In this document: piece after piece, positions 51,944 through 61,081 of the stretch
Position numbering within the stretch: position 1 is the stretch's first letter
Layout of the letters: every line of letters begins with the position of its first letter
Assembly (NCBI RefSeq): GCF_000384475.1
Contig: NZ_ARWB01000001.1
Location: 3,413,039-3,477,038 of the forward strand
Direction of reading: 5' to 3'
Length of the DNA: 64,000 nucleotides
From: Methylopila sp. M107
GTDB lineage: Bacteria > Pseudomonadota > Alphaproteobacteria > Rhizobiales > Methylopilaceae
Program-made: the position numbers and the translations under genes
The notes under the pieces: generated by a model
Databases searched by the model: none
What the model was told of the DNA's origin: nothing
What the model saw: only the letters and a program-made list of their open reading frames with translations

Positions 51944-52978
51944 TCAGTCGCGATCCGCGATGAGCTGCGGGGGCTCGGCATAACAGTCCGTGGTCCGCCG
52001 CAAGGGGAGCGAGAGAAGCGCCTCGAGCGAGACCTGCGGAAACAGCTCCTGCAACTGGTCGTGGACGGCGGCCGCGGACTGCCCGCCGGGTTTCGACGTT
52101 CCGACCCGGCTGTCGTTCATGTTGTGGACGGTCGACAGCCAGCCGATGGCGGTTTGGTCGTGATGGGTCGGGAGCGTGATTTTCGTGTGCGATCCGAGGC
52201 CGAACGCAAGTTTCAGATCGTCTTTACTTGACACGATCCCCAGCCCGAATGCGTTCAACGGGTAATTCCTGACGCGCATCTGGAAATGCTCATGCGTTCG
52301 TCGACTGAGGGAATAGCCGTTATTGAACGATATGACAGTGTTGTCGGCCACGTCGTTCGCTATTCGCAATATGTCATCAACATACGTTTTTGAAAGAGCG
52401 TCGTCTTCATCGTACCGATACGAGTAAAATCGTTCACGCTTGACGATTTTTTTTATCATTTTCTTCGCCGAGCTCGCGACGCCGTCGCCTTCGTTCAGTT
52501 CGATGACGAAAAGCCTCGCGACCGATGCGCACATCGAAAGTATTTCGCCCTTGTAGGGCTCCGGAAGGTCTTCGTTGATAAGAATGATCCCGTATGACTG
52601 GTCATAAGCTTCCGACATCATCCGATAGGTCGGAAAGCAAAAGCCCTTGAACAGAGACAGTCTCACGTCCAGCCGACTCGGATCGAAGATGACCTGCTTC
52701 GCATCCTGCAGGGTCTTTCCCCGCGTGGCCCGGAACGAGCCCAGCGTTTTGGATGTCACTACGCTCAGCCGCGTAATTCCGAACAGCTTCAACGATGTGT
52801 CCTTCAGGTCCGCCGGGTGTGGCCGCCCGTTTCCCGTGGCCGGCGTGGCCGCGACCGCGCTGGGAATGGCTCTTGGCCTCGGCGCGACGTGCTTCGCGCC
52901 TTCGGGATGATAGGTCGCGGCCTCTGATCGGCGCAAGGCGCTCTTGCGCTCGCAGGCGTTCTGGGTTGCGATCCGCAC
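51944..52978 (-). CDS. Putative rhamnosyl-transferase-like protein, lower GC
   Basis: A 344-residue protein. After about 60 low-complexity residues, the core from LKLFGITRLSVVTSK shows LSLFKGFCFPTYRMMSEAYDQSYGIILINEDLPEPY and FYSYRYDEDDALSKTYVDDI, which resembles the Rhamno_transf family of surface-polysaccharide glycosyltransferases; the acidic RYDEDD could hold a metal/sugar nucleotide. The start GTG 52978 is uncertain. Codon use around 52200-52640 is AT-richer than flanking genes, suggesting transfer. Its 5' end overlaps nothing but faces an FAD enzyme gene. Confidence 0.62.
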   Translation of the reverse strand: MRIATQNACERKSALRRSEAATYHPEGAKHVAPRPRAIPSAVAATPATGNGRPHPADLKDTSLKLFGITRLSVVTSKTLGSFRATRGKTLQDAKQVIFDPSRLDVRLSLFKGFCFPTYRMMSEAYDQSYGIILINEDLPEPYKGEILSMCASVARLFVIELNEGDGVASSAKKMIKKIVKRERFYSYRYDEDDALSKTYVDDILRIANDVADNTVISFNNGYSLSRRTHEHFQMRVRNYPLNAFGLGIVSSKDDLKLAFGLGSHTKITLPTHHDQTAIGWLSTVHNMNDSRVGTSKPGGQSAAAVHDQLQELFPQVSLEALLSLPLRRTTDCYAEPPQLIADRD

Positions 52979-53066
52979 GGAAGCGGCCCGTCGTCCAGGA
53001 CTGAGCGCGCCGGACGCTTGCGCCCGGCCGCGACCGGGCGATGTCCCGTGTCGATTGCGAGCGCAT

Positions 53067-54290
53067 ATGGAAATCGCCTGTCAATCCTGCGTTGCGGGCG
53101 GCGGTCCGGCCGGGTTGATGCTCGGACTGCTGCTGGCGCGCGCCGGCGTCGACGTCGTCGTGCTGGAGAAGCACTCGGATTTCCTGCGCGATTTCCGCGG
53201 CGACACGATTCACCCCTCGACGCTCAACATCCTCGACGATCTGGGCCTGCTCGACGCCTTCCTGAAGCTGTCGCATCAGGAGGTGCAGACGCTCACCGGC
53301 TTTGTCGAGGACGAGCCCTTCGTGATCGGCGACTTCCGGCGCATCCGCGCCGTGCGGCCCTTCATCGCTCTCATCCCGCAATGGGATTTTCTCGATTTCA
53401 TTGCGGGCGAGGCGGCGCGTCACCCGAATTTCCGCCTGATCCGGCAGGCCGAGGCGAAGACGCTCGTCCGGCGCGACGGCAAGGTCGCCGGACTGAATGC
53501 GGAGACGGCCGATGGGCCGCTGACGATCTCATGCGATCTCGTCGTGGGCGCGGATGGTCGCCGCTCGACGATCCGCGGGGCGGCGGGTTTCGAGGTCGAG
53601 ACGCTCGGCGCGCCGATGGACGTGGTCTGGTTCCGCTTGCCGCGACGGGAGACGGACGGCTCGGCGACGGGCGGGCGCTTTTCGGCGGGCGGCCTGTTCG
53701 TCACGATTTTTCGCGGCGACTACTGGCAGTGCGCGCTGGTGATCCCGAAGGGCGGCGCCGAGGCGTTGAAGGCCGATGGGCTGGAGGCGTTCCACCGGCG
53801 GATCGCGCGTCTTGCCCCGCCGCTCGCGGACCGGGCGGCGACGATCGACGGCTGGGACAAGGTCAGCGTGCTGTCGGTGACGGTCGACCGGTTGAAGCGC
53901 TGGCATGCGCCCGGCGTGCTCTGCATTGGCGACGCCGCCCACGCCATGTCGCCGATCGGCGGCGTCGGCATCAACCTCGCGATCCAGGACGCGGTCGCGA
54001 CCGCAAACATCCTGGCGGGGCCGCTTCGGGAGGGCAGGGCGACCGACGAGGACCTCGCGAAAGTCCAGAGGCGACGGCTGTTCCCGACGCGCGTGATCCA
54101 GCGGCTGCAGGTCGTCGTGCAGAACCGCGTCGTATCGCCGGTGCTCGCGTCGACCGGGCGGCTGAAGCCGCCGCTTGCGTTGCGGTTGATGCGCGCCGTC
54201 CCGGCGCTGACCGCAATACCTGCGCGGATCGTGGGGATCGGCGTACGCCCGGAGCGCGTGGCGGACTCGGCGGTTGCGGCCCGGCGCTAA
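53067..54290 (+). CDS. FAD-dependent monooxygenase
   Basis: A 407-residue flavoprotein of the PheA/TfdB (PHBH-like) class. FAD-binding motif GGGPAGLMLGLLLARAG near the N-terminus, the DG motif in VVGADGRRSTIR, and GDAAHAMSPIGGVGINLAIQDA, the second FAD/ribityl motif, are all present. Segment DFRGDTIHPSTLNILDDLGL is typical of this subgroup. It probably hydroxylates an aromatic substrate using NAD(P)H, but no partner catabolic genes are nearby. ATG 53067 places GGGPAG at residues 11-16. Stop lies 4 bases before the bolA stop, which converges. Confidence 0.9.
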   Translation: MEIACQSCVAGGGPAGLMLGLLLARAGVDVVVLEKHSDFLRDFRGDTIHPSTLNILDDLGLLDAFLKLSHQEVQTLTGFVEDEPFVIGDFRRIRAVRPFIALIPQWDFLDFIAGEAARHPNFRLIRQAEAKTLVRRDGKVAGLNAETADGPLTISCDLVVGADGRRSTIRGAAGFEVETLGAPMDVVWFRLPRRETDGSATGGRFSAGGLFVTIFRGDYWQCALVIPKGGAEALKADGLEAFHRRIARLAPPLADRAATIDGWDKVSVLSVTVDRLKRWHAPGVLCIGDAAHAMSPIGGVGINLAIQDAVATANILAGPLREGRATDEDLAKVQRRRLFPTRVIQRLQVVVQNRVVSPVLASTGRLKPPLALRLMRAVPALTAIPARIVGIGVRPERVADSAVAARR

Positions 54291-54294
54291 AGTT

Positions 54295-54573
54295 TCAAGG
54301 CCGGCCCGGCTCTTCCGGCGACCGCGCGTCGATCGCGAGCGCATGGACGGGCCCCGCGAGTTCGGCGGCGAGCAACTGGTTGACGCGGCGATGCCGGTCG
54401 ACGCGGCTCAGGCCCGAAAACGCGCCGGAGACGATGCGCACCCGAAAATGCGTCTCGCCTTCCGGCCGCGCGCCGGCATGGCCGGCGTGGAGATGGCTCT
54501 CGTCCACCACTTCGAGCCGCTCGGGATTCAGCGCCTCGGTGAGGGCGGTTTCGATTCGTGCGCGCACGCTCAT
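54295..54573 (-). CDS. bolA: BolA family protein
   Basis: A 92-residue BolA/IbaG-type protein. The histidine of ESHLHAGH, the strand FRVRIVSGAFSG and RVNQLLAAEL (helix 3) are typical. BolA proteins pair with monothiol glutaredoxins in iron-sulfur cluster handling. ATG 54573 is three codons inside a slightly longer frame and begins the usual MSVRARIE. It is divergent from the J-domain gene and part of the conserved bolA / J-domain / cobS / cobT neighbourhood of Hyphomicrobiales. Confidence 0.9.
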   Translation of the reverse strand: MSVRARIETALTEALNPERLEVVDESHLHAGHAGARPEGETHFRVRIVSGAFSGLSRVDRHRRVNQLLAAELAGPVHALAIDARSPEEPGRP

Positions 54574-54712
54574 GGCGTCGGTTCCCCGCATGCTTCGTCC
54601 GGGCCGCGAGATGTCGACGCCAATGCGCCGGCGTCAAGTCCCGCGGCGCGCGCGAGACCATGCGCCGCGCGTTCTTGTTCGGTTATGCGTCGGCGCCCAT
54701 AATGGCGGTGCG

Positions 54713-55348
54713 ATGAAGCTCGAGAGCGAATGGTTCGACAAGGTTCGGGTGTCCCGGGGAGGCGAAAGCCGCCCCGAGCCCGAGGCCGCGCGCTGCGACC
54801 ATCCCGGCTGCCGCGCCGTCGGCTCGCACCGTGCGCCCAAGGGGCGGGACCGCGAGAACCAGTACTGGCGCTTCTGCCTTGACCATGTCCGCCAGTACAA
54901 CCAGTCGTACAATTTCTTCTCCGGCATGTCGGACGAGGCGCTCCGCGCCTACGAGCGCGACGCCCATGTCGGCCACCGCCCGACCTGGAGCATGGGCCGC
55001 AATGGCGGGCCGTCGGCGGAGACGCGCAACAAGAAGGACCGGTCGCGCGGCCAGAACCGAGGCTGGGCGAACGATTTCAAGTTCGAGGACGGGTTCGGGG
55101 TGTTCGGCGACGAGCCCGGCCGGGCCGCGCCGGAGGAGCCGCGCCGCGAGATCAAGAAGGTCGAGATGAAGTCGCTCGAGGCGCTCAATCTCGGGGCCGG
55201 CGCATCGCGTGAGGAGATCCGCGCGCGCTACAAGGAACTGCTGATCCGCTTCCATCCGGACACGAATGGCGGCGACCGCGGCGCCGAGGATAAATTGCGC
55301 GAGATCATCCAAGCCTATAATTATCTGCGATCCGTCGGCTTCTGCTGA
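54713..55348 (+). CDS. J-domain (DnaJ-like) protein
   Basis: A 211-residue protein. The N-terminal half has CDHPGC and CLDH, a possible zinc site, within a segment conserved in alphaproteobacterial homologues (NQYWRFCLDHVRQYNQSYNFF). The C-terminal J domain (about 150-209) has ALNLGAGASREEIRARYKELL and the Hsp70-activating HPD in RFHPDTNGGD. It lies just before cobS on the same strand and is a standard neighbour of it. ATG 54713 opens the conserved MKLESEWFD. Confidence 0.9.
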   Translation: MKLESEWFDKVRVSRGGESRPEPEAARCDHPGCRAVGSHRAPKGRDRENQYWRFCLDHVRQYNQSYNFFSGMSDEALRAYERDAHVGHRPTWSMGRNGGPSAETRNKKDRSRGQNRGWANDFKFEDGFGVFGDEPGRAAPEEPRREIKKVEMKSLEALNLGAGASREEIRARYKELLIRFHPDTNGGDRGAEDKLREIIQAYNYLRSVGFC

Positions 55349-55443
55349 TTTCAACGGGCTCGGCGCGCGTTTGACGCCGCGCCGCCAAACGGGACGCGCG
55401 GGCCGGACAACGCCCGCGATCGAAGCGCCCGCCAGGAGTATTC

Positions 55444-56442
55444 ATGACCGCCTCCCTCGCTGATCCGCTGGTCGAAGCGCCGACGCCCGACATGAAGGTG
55501 TCGGCCCGCCAGGTCTTCGGCATCGACAGCGACATGGAGGTGCCGGCCTATGGCGAGGCCAAGGGCGCGGTGCCGGACCTCGATCCGGACTACCTGTTCG
55601 ACCACGACACCACGCTCGCGATCCTGGCCGGCTTCAAGATGAACCGGCGCGTGATGATCACGGGCTATCACGGCACCGGCAAATCGACCCATGTCGAGCA
55701 GGTGGCGGCGCGGCTCAACTGGCCGTGCGTGCGCATCAATCTCGACAGCCATGTCAGCCGCATCGACCTGATCGGCAAGGACGCCATCGTCCTGAAGGAC
55801 GGCCAGCAGGTCACCGAGTTCCGCGACGGCATCTTGCCGTGGGCGCTGCAGAACAACGTCGCGCTGGTGTTCGACGAATACGACGCCGGCCGCCCCGACG
55901 TGATGTTCGTGATCCAGCGTGTGCTCGAAGTCTCGGGCAAGCTGACGCTGCTGGACCAGCGCCGCATCATCCGGCCGCACCCGGCGTTCCGGCTGTTCTC
56001 GACCGCGAACACGGTCGGCCTCGGCGACGCCTCGGGCCTCTATCACGGCACCCAACAGATCAATCAGGGCCAGATGGACCGCTGGTCGATCGTCACCACG
56101 CTGAATTACCTGCCGCACGACCGCGAGGTCGACATCGTGCTGGCCAAGGCCCCGCATTACCAAGAGGATCCGGCAGGGCGCGACACCGTCTCCAAGATGG
56201 TGCGGCTCGCGGACCTGACGCGCCAGGCCTTCATGAACGGAGATCTTTCCACCGTCATGAGCCCGCGCACGGTGATCACCTGGGCGGAGAACGCCGACAT
56301 CTTCTCGGACGTCGGCTTCTCGTTCCGACTGACCTTCCTCAACAAGTGCGACGAGCTGGAGCGCGGGCTGGTGGCCGAGTTCTACCAGCGCTGCTTCGGC
56401 AAGGAGCTGCCGGAGAGCGCCGTCAACGTGGCGATGAGCTGA
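55444..56442 (+). CDS. cobS: Aerobic cobaltochelatase subunit CobS
   Basis: A 332-residue AAA+ ATPase. Walker A is in GYHGTGKST (residues about 76-84), Walker B in [12 protein letters not shown], and sensor region in [14 protein letters not shown]. The N-terminal [24 protein letters not shown] is specific to CobS. With CobT and CobN it inserts cobalt into hydrogenobyrinic acid diamide in B12 synthesis. An AGGAG site lies 5 bases upstream of the ATG. CobT is downstream but separated by a DUF29 gene. Confidence 0.95.
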   Translation: MTASLADPLVEAPTPDMKVSARQVFGIDSDMEVPAYGEAKGAVPDLDPDYLFDHDTTLAILAGFKMNRRVMITGYHGTGKSTHVEQVAARLNWPCVRINLDSHVSRIDLIGKDAIVLKDGQQVTEFRDGILPWALQNNVALVFDEYDAGRPDVMFVIQRVLEVSGKLTLLDQRRIIRPHPAFRLFSTANTVGLGDASGLYHGTQQINQGQMDRWSIVTTLNYLPHDREVDIVLAKAPHYQEDPAGRDTVSKMVRLADLTRQAFMNGDLSTVMSPRTVITWAENADIFSDVGFSFRLTFLNKCDELERGLVAEFYQRCFGKELPESAVNVAMS

Positions 56443-56460
56443 CGCGAAGGGAGCGCGGCG

Positions 56461-56937
56461 ATGGTCGCGAAGGTCAAGGACCGGCCGAAGGCGAGGGCCG
56501 CCTATGAGGACGACTTTTCGGCGTGGCTCAATGAGCAGGCCGCGCTGATCCGTTCTGGGCGCGTCGCGGACATCGACGCGGAGAACGTCGCCGAGGAACT
56601 TGAAGGAATCGCTCGATCGGAATTCAGAAGTCTGATCAGCGCGCTGACAGTGCTCATCCTGCACATGCTGAAATGGGATCATCAGCCCGAGCGCCGATCG
56701 TCCTCATGGATTAGCTCAATCAACGAGCAGCGCGACCAATTTGATTTGATCCTCGAAGACAATCCGAGCTTCAAGCCACGGCTACCGGATGCGCTTCAAA
56801 AGGCGCATCGAGCGTCGCGCCGCCGTGCGGTCCAAGAGACGGGACTGTCGCTGGCGAGCTTTCCAGAGACTTGCCCGTATGACTGGGACGAGTTGCTGAC
56901 GCGCGCCCATGACGTTTCGGGTCTGGCGGATCGGTGA
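56461..56937 (+). CDS. DUF29 family protein inserted between cobS and cobT
   Basis: A 158-residue all-helical protein of the DUF29 family: [62 protein letters not shown] and the C-terminal [13 protein letters not shown] are diagnostic. DUF29 proteins are widespread, often multicopy, with unknown function. It starts 18 bases after cobS and overlaps cobT by GTGA. Its codons are AT-richer than cobS/cobT, suggesting a newcomer that has become part of the operon. Confidence 0.88.
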   Translation: MVAKVKDRPKARAAYEDDFSAWLNEQAALIRSGRVADIDAENVAEELEGIARSEFRSLISALTVLILHMLKWDHQPERRSSSWISSINEQRDQFDLILEDNPSFKPRLPDALQKAHRASRRRAVQETGLSLASFPETCPYDWDELLTRAHDVSGLADR

Positions 56938-58814
56938 TCTCCAACCGCAAGCCAGGCGAGAAGGCCCCGCCGCCGTCCGAACCGCTGAAGCGCGCGGTCG
57001 CGGGGTGTCTGCGCGCGATCTCGGGCGATCCTGAGGTCGAGGTCGCGTTCGCCTCCGAACGGCCGGCCCTCATGGGCCACAAGGCGCGCCTGCCGGAGCC
57101 GCCGCGGCGCCTCGAGGCGCATGACGTCGCAGTGCTGCGCGGCTATGCGGACTCCATGGCGCTGCGCCTCGCCTGCCACGATCAGGCGACCCACGCCAAG
57201 CTTGCGCCGCAGGGCGCCGAGGCCCGCGCCGTGTTCGACGCGGTCGAGCAGGCGCGCGTCGAGGCGATCGGCTCGCGACGCATGGAGGGCGCCGCCCAGA
57301 ACCTCACCGCGATGCTGGAGGACCGCTATCTCCGCAGCCCGCACGCCGACGTCACCGACCGCGCCGACGCCCCGCTCGAGGAGGCGGTCGCGCTGATGGT
57401 CCGCGAGCGCCTCACCGGCCGGAAGCCGCCGGACGCCGCGCGCAAGCTCGTCGAGCTGTGGCGGCCGTGGATCGAGGACAAGGCCGGCCCCAATCTCGCC
57501 CGGCTCGATCGCGTGCTCGAGGACCAGAACGCCTTCGCCCGCGCCATCCGCGACCTACTGACCTCGCTCGACATGGGCGAGGAGCTGTCCGCCGAACGCG
57601 AGCAGTCCGAGGACGAGGGGGAGGGCGACGGCGACCAGCCGCCTCCGCAGGAGGGCGAGGCCGCCGACGCGCCCGACGAGGCGAGCGACGGCGCGGACGA
57701 GACCGAGACCGAAAGCTCGTCCGAAGCGGACGACAACGCCGAGCAGATGGAGGCGGCCGACGCGCCGCCGACCGACACGCCGGAAGAGGACGAACTCGGC
57801 GAGGCCGAGGACGCCACCGAACCTTGGCGTCCGAAGGATGACAACCGCCGCGACCGCGAGAAGCCGGCTTATGTCGCCTACACCACGAAGTTCGACGAAG
57901 AGGCGCTGGCCGAAGAACTCTGCGACGCGGAGGAGCTGACGCGGCTGCGCTCCTATCTCGACAAGCAGCTCTCCCAGCTTCAGGGCGTGGTCGGCCGGCT
58001 CGCGAACCGCCTGCAGCGCCGCCTGCTCGCCCAGCAGAGCCGCGCCTGGGATTTCGACCTCGAAGAGGGCATGCTGGACCCCTCGCGCCTGTCGCGCGTC
58101 ATCATCGATCCGATGAGCGCGCTGTCCTTCATGCGCGAGCGCGACACCGATTTTCGCGACACCGTGGTCACGCTGCTGCTCGACAATTCGGGCTCGATGC
58201 GCGGGCGCCCGATCACGGTCGCGGCGACCTGCGCGGATATTCTGGCGCGCACGCTTGAGCGCTGCGGCGTGAAGGTCGAGATTCTCGGCTTCACGACTCG
58301 CGCCTGGAAGGGCGGCCAGTCGCGCGAGCAGTGGATCGGCGCGGGCAAGCCGATGGGGCCGGGCCGGCTGAACGACCTCCGCCACATCGTCTACAAAGCC
58401 GCCGACGCGCCCTGGCGGCGCACGCGCAAGAACCTCGGCCTGATGATGCGCGAGGGACTGCTCAAGGAAAACATCGACGGCGAGGCGCTCGACTGGGCGC
58501 ACAATCGCCTGCTGGCGCGGCCCGAGCAGCGGCGCATCCTGATGGTGATCTCGGACGGCGCGCCGGTCGACGATTCCACGCTCTCGGTCAATCCAGGCAA
58601 TTACCTCGAGAAGCATCTGCGGCGCGTGATCGAGGAGATCGAGACCCGCTCGCCCGTCGAACTGATCGCGATCGGCATCGGCCACGACGTGACGCGCTAC
58701 TACCGACGCGCGGTGACGATCGTCGACGCCGAGGAGCTTGGCGGCGTGATGACCGAGAAGCTCGCGGAGCTGTTCGAGGAGACGGGTCCCGCGCCGCGCG
58801 GGCGGCTCCACTGA
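56934..58814 (+). CDS. cobT: Aerobic cobaltochelatase subunit CobT
   Basis: A 626-residue protein. The N-terminal helical CobT domain (about 10-220) is followed by a strongly acidic linker (about 222-305) and a C-terminal von Willebrand factor A domain with the MIDAS motif [10 protein letters not shown] (near residue 415). [13 protein letters not shown] and [10 protein letters not shown]-type segments are typical. It is the chaperone-like partner of CobS in the cobalt chelatase. GTG 56934 overlaps the DUF29 stop; this GTG gives the usual [10 protein letters not shown] start. Confidence 0.95.
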   Translation: MISNRKPGEKAPPPSEPLKRAVAGCLRAISGDPEVEVAFASERPALMGHKARLPEPPRRLEAHDVAVLRGYADSMALRLACHDQATHAKLAPQGAEARAVFDAVEQARVEAIGSRRMEGAAQNLTAMLEDRYLRSPHADVTDRADAPLEEAVALMVRERLTGRKPPDAARKLVELWRPWIEDKAGPNLARLDRVLEDQNAFARAIRDLLTSLDMGEELSAEREQSEDEGEGDGDQPPPQEGEAADAPDEASDGADETETESSSEADDNAEQMEAADAPPTDTPEEDELGEAEDATEPWRPKDDNRRDREKPAYVAYTTKFDEEALAEELCDAEELTRLRSYLDKQLSQLQGVVGRLANRLQRRLLAQQSRAWDFDLEEGMLDPSRLSRVIIDPMSALSFMRERDTDFRDTVVTLLLDNSGSMRGRPITVAATCADILARTLERCGVKVEILGFTTRAWKGGQSREQWIGAGKPMGPGRLNDLRHIVYKAADAPWRRTRKNLGLMMREGLLKENIDGEALDWAHNRLLARPEQRRILMVISDGAPVDDSTLSVNPGNYLEKHLRRVIEEIETRSPVELIAIGIGHDVTRYYRRAVTIVDAEELGGVMTEKLAELFEETGPAPRGRLH

Positions 58815-59794
58815 GGCGCCTCGCCGCCGCGCTCGCGCTGCTTGCGGCGCTGGCCGACCCTGCGGCCGCGCAGGACGCCGCGCCGACCGCGATCGAGGTC
58901 GCGGCGCAGTCCGTCGACCGCTTCGACGGCCGCGCCGGCATAGGCGAGGCGATCGGCGGCCTGGTCTATCTCGGCGGCTTGCGCCTTACCTCCTCCGATC
59001 CGGATTTCGGCGGCCTGTCGGGACTTCGGCTGTCGGAAAACGGCGCACGCTTCACGGCCATCAGCGACCGCGGCTACTGGTTCACGGGCGAGATCGTCCA
59101 TGAGGGGACGAAGCCGGTCGCGCTCCGCGGCGTCGAAAAATCCCCGACGCCCGGCCGCGACGGCAAGCCTCTGCCGGGCCGGAAGGGGTTCGACACCGAG
59201 GGGCTCGAAATCTTCGGCAAGACCGCCTGGATCACGACCGAGCGGGTGAACTGGCTGACGCGCTATGCGCTCGACGAGGCCGGCCGGCCGAAGGGGGCGG
59301 GGCAGGCGGTCGCGCTGCCGAAAGGCGCGACGACCGTCTCGCTCAATGCGGGCTACGAGGGCGTCGCGCGGCTCGGCTCCGGCGCGCTGATGCTTGTGGC
59401 GCAGAGCCGCGTCGCGGGCGGCGAGGACAACCGCGCCTACGTCATCGGGCCGAAGACCAGCTTCGCCTTTGCGATCAGGCGCGACGACGATTTCGTGCCA
59501 ACCGACCTCGCCCGGCTGCCCGGCGGCGGCCTGATCCTGATGGAGCGGCGCTACCGCCCGCCATTCTCGCTGTCGGTGCGCATGAAGCGTCTGAGCGAGG
59601 CCGAGGTCGCGCCCGGCGCCGTGCTCGACGGGCCGACGCTGTTCCGGGCCAGCTACGGCCAGTCGGTCGACAATTTCGAGGCTATCTCGGCGCATCGCGG
59701 ACCGGACGGGCGGACGGTCGTCAGCATCCTGTCCGACGACAATTTCCACCCGCTGCAAAGCACGCTTCTGCTGCAGTTCGCGCTGGAAAAGTAG
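58811..59794 (+). CDS. Exported esterase-like phytase-domain protein, probable CTG start
   Basis: A 327-residue protein. The signal peptide ([20 protein letters not shown]) begins directly at a CTG codon that overlaps the cobT stop (CTGA); no ATG, GTG or TTG is in frame between there and the mature domain, and upstream frame lies inside cobT. The mature part is the phytase-like (PF13449-type) beta-propeller: [46 protein letters not shown] and [13 protein letters not shown]. Function unknown; commonly found after cobT. Confidence 0.85.
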   Translation: MRRLAAALALLAALADPAAAQDAAPTAIEVAAQSVDRFDGRAGIGEAIGGLVYLGGLRLTSSDPDFGGLSGLRLSENGARFTAISDRGYWFTGEIVHEGTKPVALRGVEKSPTPGRDGKPLPGRKGFDTEGLEIFGKTAWITTERVNWLTRYALDEAGRPKGAGQAVALPKGATTVSLNAGYEGVARLGSGALMLVAQSRVAGGEDNRAYVIGPKTSFAFAIRRDDDFVPTDLARLPGGGLILMERRYRPPFSLSVRMKRLSEAEVAPGAVLDGPTLFRASYGQSVDNFEAISAHRGPDGRTVVSILSDDNFHPLQSTLLLQFALEK

Positions 59795-59924
59795 CGCGTT
59801 CGATAAACCGGTCGCGACGCCAGCTTGGCCAAACGGCGGCCGCGACTCCCGCCTGTTGCCAATCGATCAAATTCGCGCAGACTAGCCAGCACTGCCGAAT
59901 TGTCGGCTGGAGCCGGGGAGATCG

Positions 59925-60272
59925 ATGCACGCCTTCTGGTCAACGGCGTTCGCCGTCACGGCGATTCTCGGTATGACAGGCGCGGCGACCGCCGATGAGA
60001 AAATGTTCGCGTCGGTCGTCCTGAAAATGAACTCGGACCCAAAATTCTACCAACAAATTGTCGACTATTGCATCGCTGGCGTTCTTAAAGATCCGAACGC
60101 AATCGAATTCAATATGCGCGTGACGGGGCTTTCAAGAGAGAAGGCGCCGATCGTTTCATGCCAGAGAATCATGAAAGCTTATAAGAGCGGAAGATATACG
60201 TATAAGCATCAGGTCGGCGTCGCCGCCGGAAATTACGATCCCGAGGTGATCAAGATTCTTCAGGGTCGGTAG
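59925..60272 (+). CDS. Small exported protein, AT-richer
   Basis: A 115-residue protein with a signal peptide (MHAFWSTAFAVTAILGMTGAATA/D, about 1-23) and a mature domain with two cysteines (YCIAGVLKD and VSCQRIMKAY) that could form a disulfide. No family recognised. Codons are markedly AT-richer than in neighbouring genes. A GGGGAG lies 4 bases before the ATG. Followed by a family B repeat. Confidence 0.65.
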   Translation: MHAFWSTAFAVTAILGMTGAATADEKMFASVVLKMNSDPKFYQQIVDYCIAGVLKDPNAIEFNMRVTGLSREKAPIVSCQRIMKAYKSGRYTYKHQVGVAAGNYDPEVIKILQGR

Positions 60273-60280
60273 CTCTCGAT

Positions 60281-60372
60281 CGCCCGGCGTCGGAGCCGGG
60301 TATCCACGACTCATTGAGATCGTAGAGCTCTGAGATCTTGTCGTGGATACCCGAGCAAGCTCGGGCTTGACG
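60281..60372. repeat. Dispersed inverted repeat, family B
   Basis: Arms 60281-60310 (CGCCCGGCG...GGGTATCCACGAC) and 60340-60372 (GTCGTGGATACCCGAGC...) pair with a short central hairpin (GAGATCGTAGAGCTCTGAGATC). It lies between convergent genes and shares the GTGGATACCCG block with 34877-34973. Confidence 0.72.
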
Positions 60373-60461
60373 GTCAAGGCGTCGCTCGCCACAGCGTCAC
60401 GCGCATGGCCCGGTCAACCGGGCTTTGGCGATCGCCTCGCAAGACGCCCGCCCCGTCCGTC

Positions 60462-61004
60462 TCACTGCATCGGCTGTGGGACCGGCATGTCGCGCACGTT
60501 CATCGTGCGGCCTTCGCCGAGGTCGATGTCGCCGGGCTTCGCGTCGGCGGCGCAGTCGCCGACGCGCTTGGCCGTGATCGTGGTCTGCTGCGTGTTCGGC
60601 CCGGCCGGAATGCCGGCCTGCACGCCGCGGGGCGCGTTGCTGCCCGACATCTTGACGTCGGTCTTCATCGTGTAGGCGCTGCTGAAGTCGCCGGTGACGA
60701 CGGTGTGCGAGCTCGTCGTCATGTCGCCGACGCGGCAGTCGCTTTCGAGGATGATGGAGTCGCCTTCCTTCTTCTGCTCCTGGCGCGAGCACATCTGGCT
60801 CGCCATGCCGCCGAACCTTGCGTTCAGCAGTTTGTCGGTCTCGGCGTCGAGGCACATCTTGATGATCTGCGGCGGCATCGCGGCGGTGTCGACCTGGATG
60901 CTCATTTCCCACTGGCCCGGCGCGCGGGGCGGCAGGTCGAAGCCGGCCGCCGCAAGCGGGCCCGCGGCGAATGCGAGCGGAATGACGAGAAGGGGGAGAC
61001 GCAT
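60462..61004 (-). CDS. Exported DUF3617 protein
   Basis: A 180-residue protein with a signal peptide (residues 1-20, MRLPLLVIPLAFAAGPLAAA). The DUF3617 domain begins PPRAPGQWEMSIQV, with cysteines at KMCLDAETD, QMCSRQ, SDCRVGD and GDCAADAKPGD, a typical disulfide pattern of this periplasmic family of unknown function. ATG 61004 opens the signal peptide; the upstream in-frame codons have no helix. Single gene, 77 bases from the next stop. Confidence 0.87.
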   Translation of the reverse strand: MRLPLLVIPLAFAAGPLAAAGFDLPPRAPGQWEMSIQVDTAAMPPQIIKMCLDAETDKLLNARFGGMASQMCSRQEQKKEGDSIILESDCRVGDMTTSSHTVVTGDFSSAYTMKTDVKMSGSNAPRGVQAGIPAGPNTQQTTITAKRVGDCAADAKPGDIDLGEGRTMNVRDMPVPQPMQ

Positions 61005-61081
61005 CGGGGGGTTCCTCAAGGGCTTCTTATTGGCCGGCAGCACTCGCACGGCACAGTTGACGACCGCAAGCCCACGATGGA

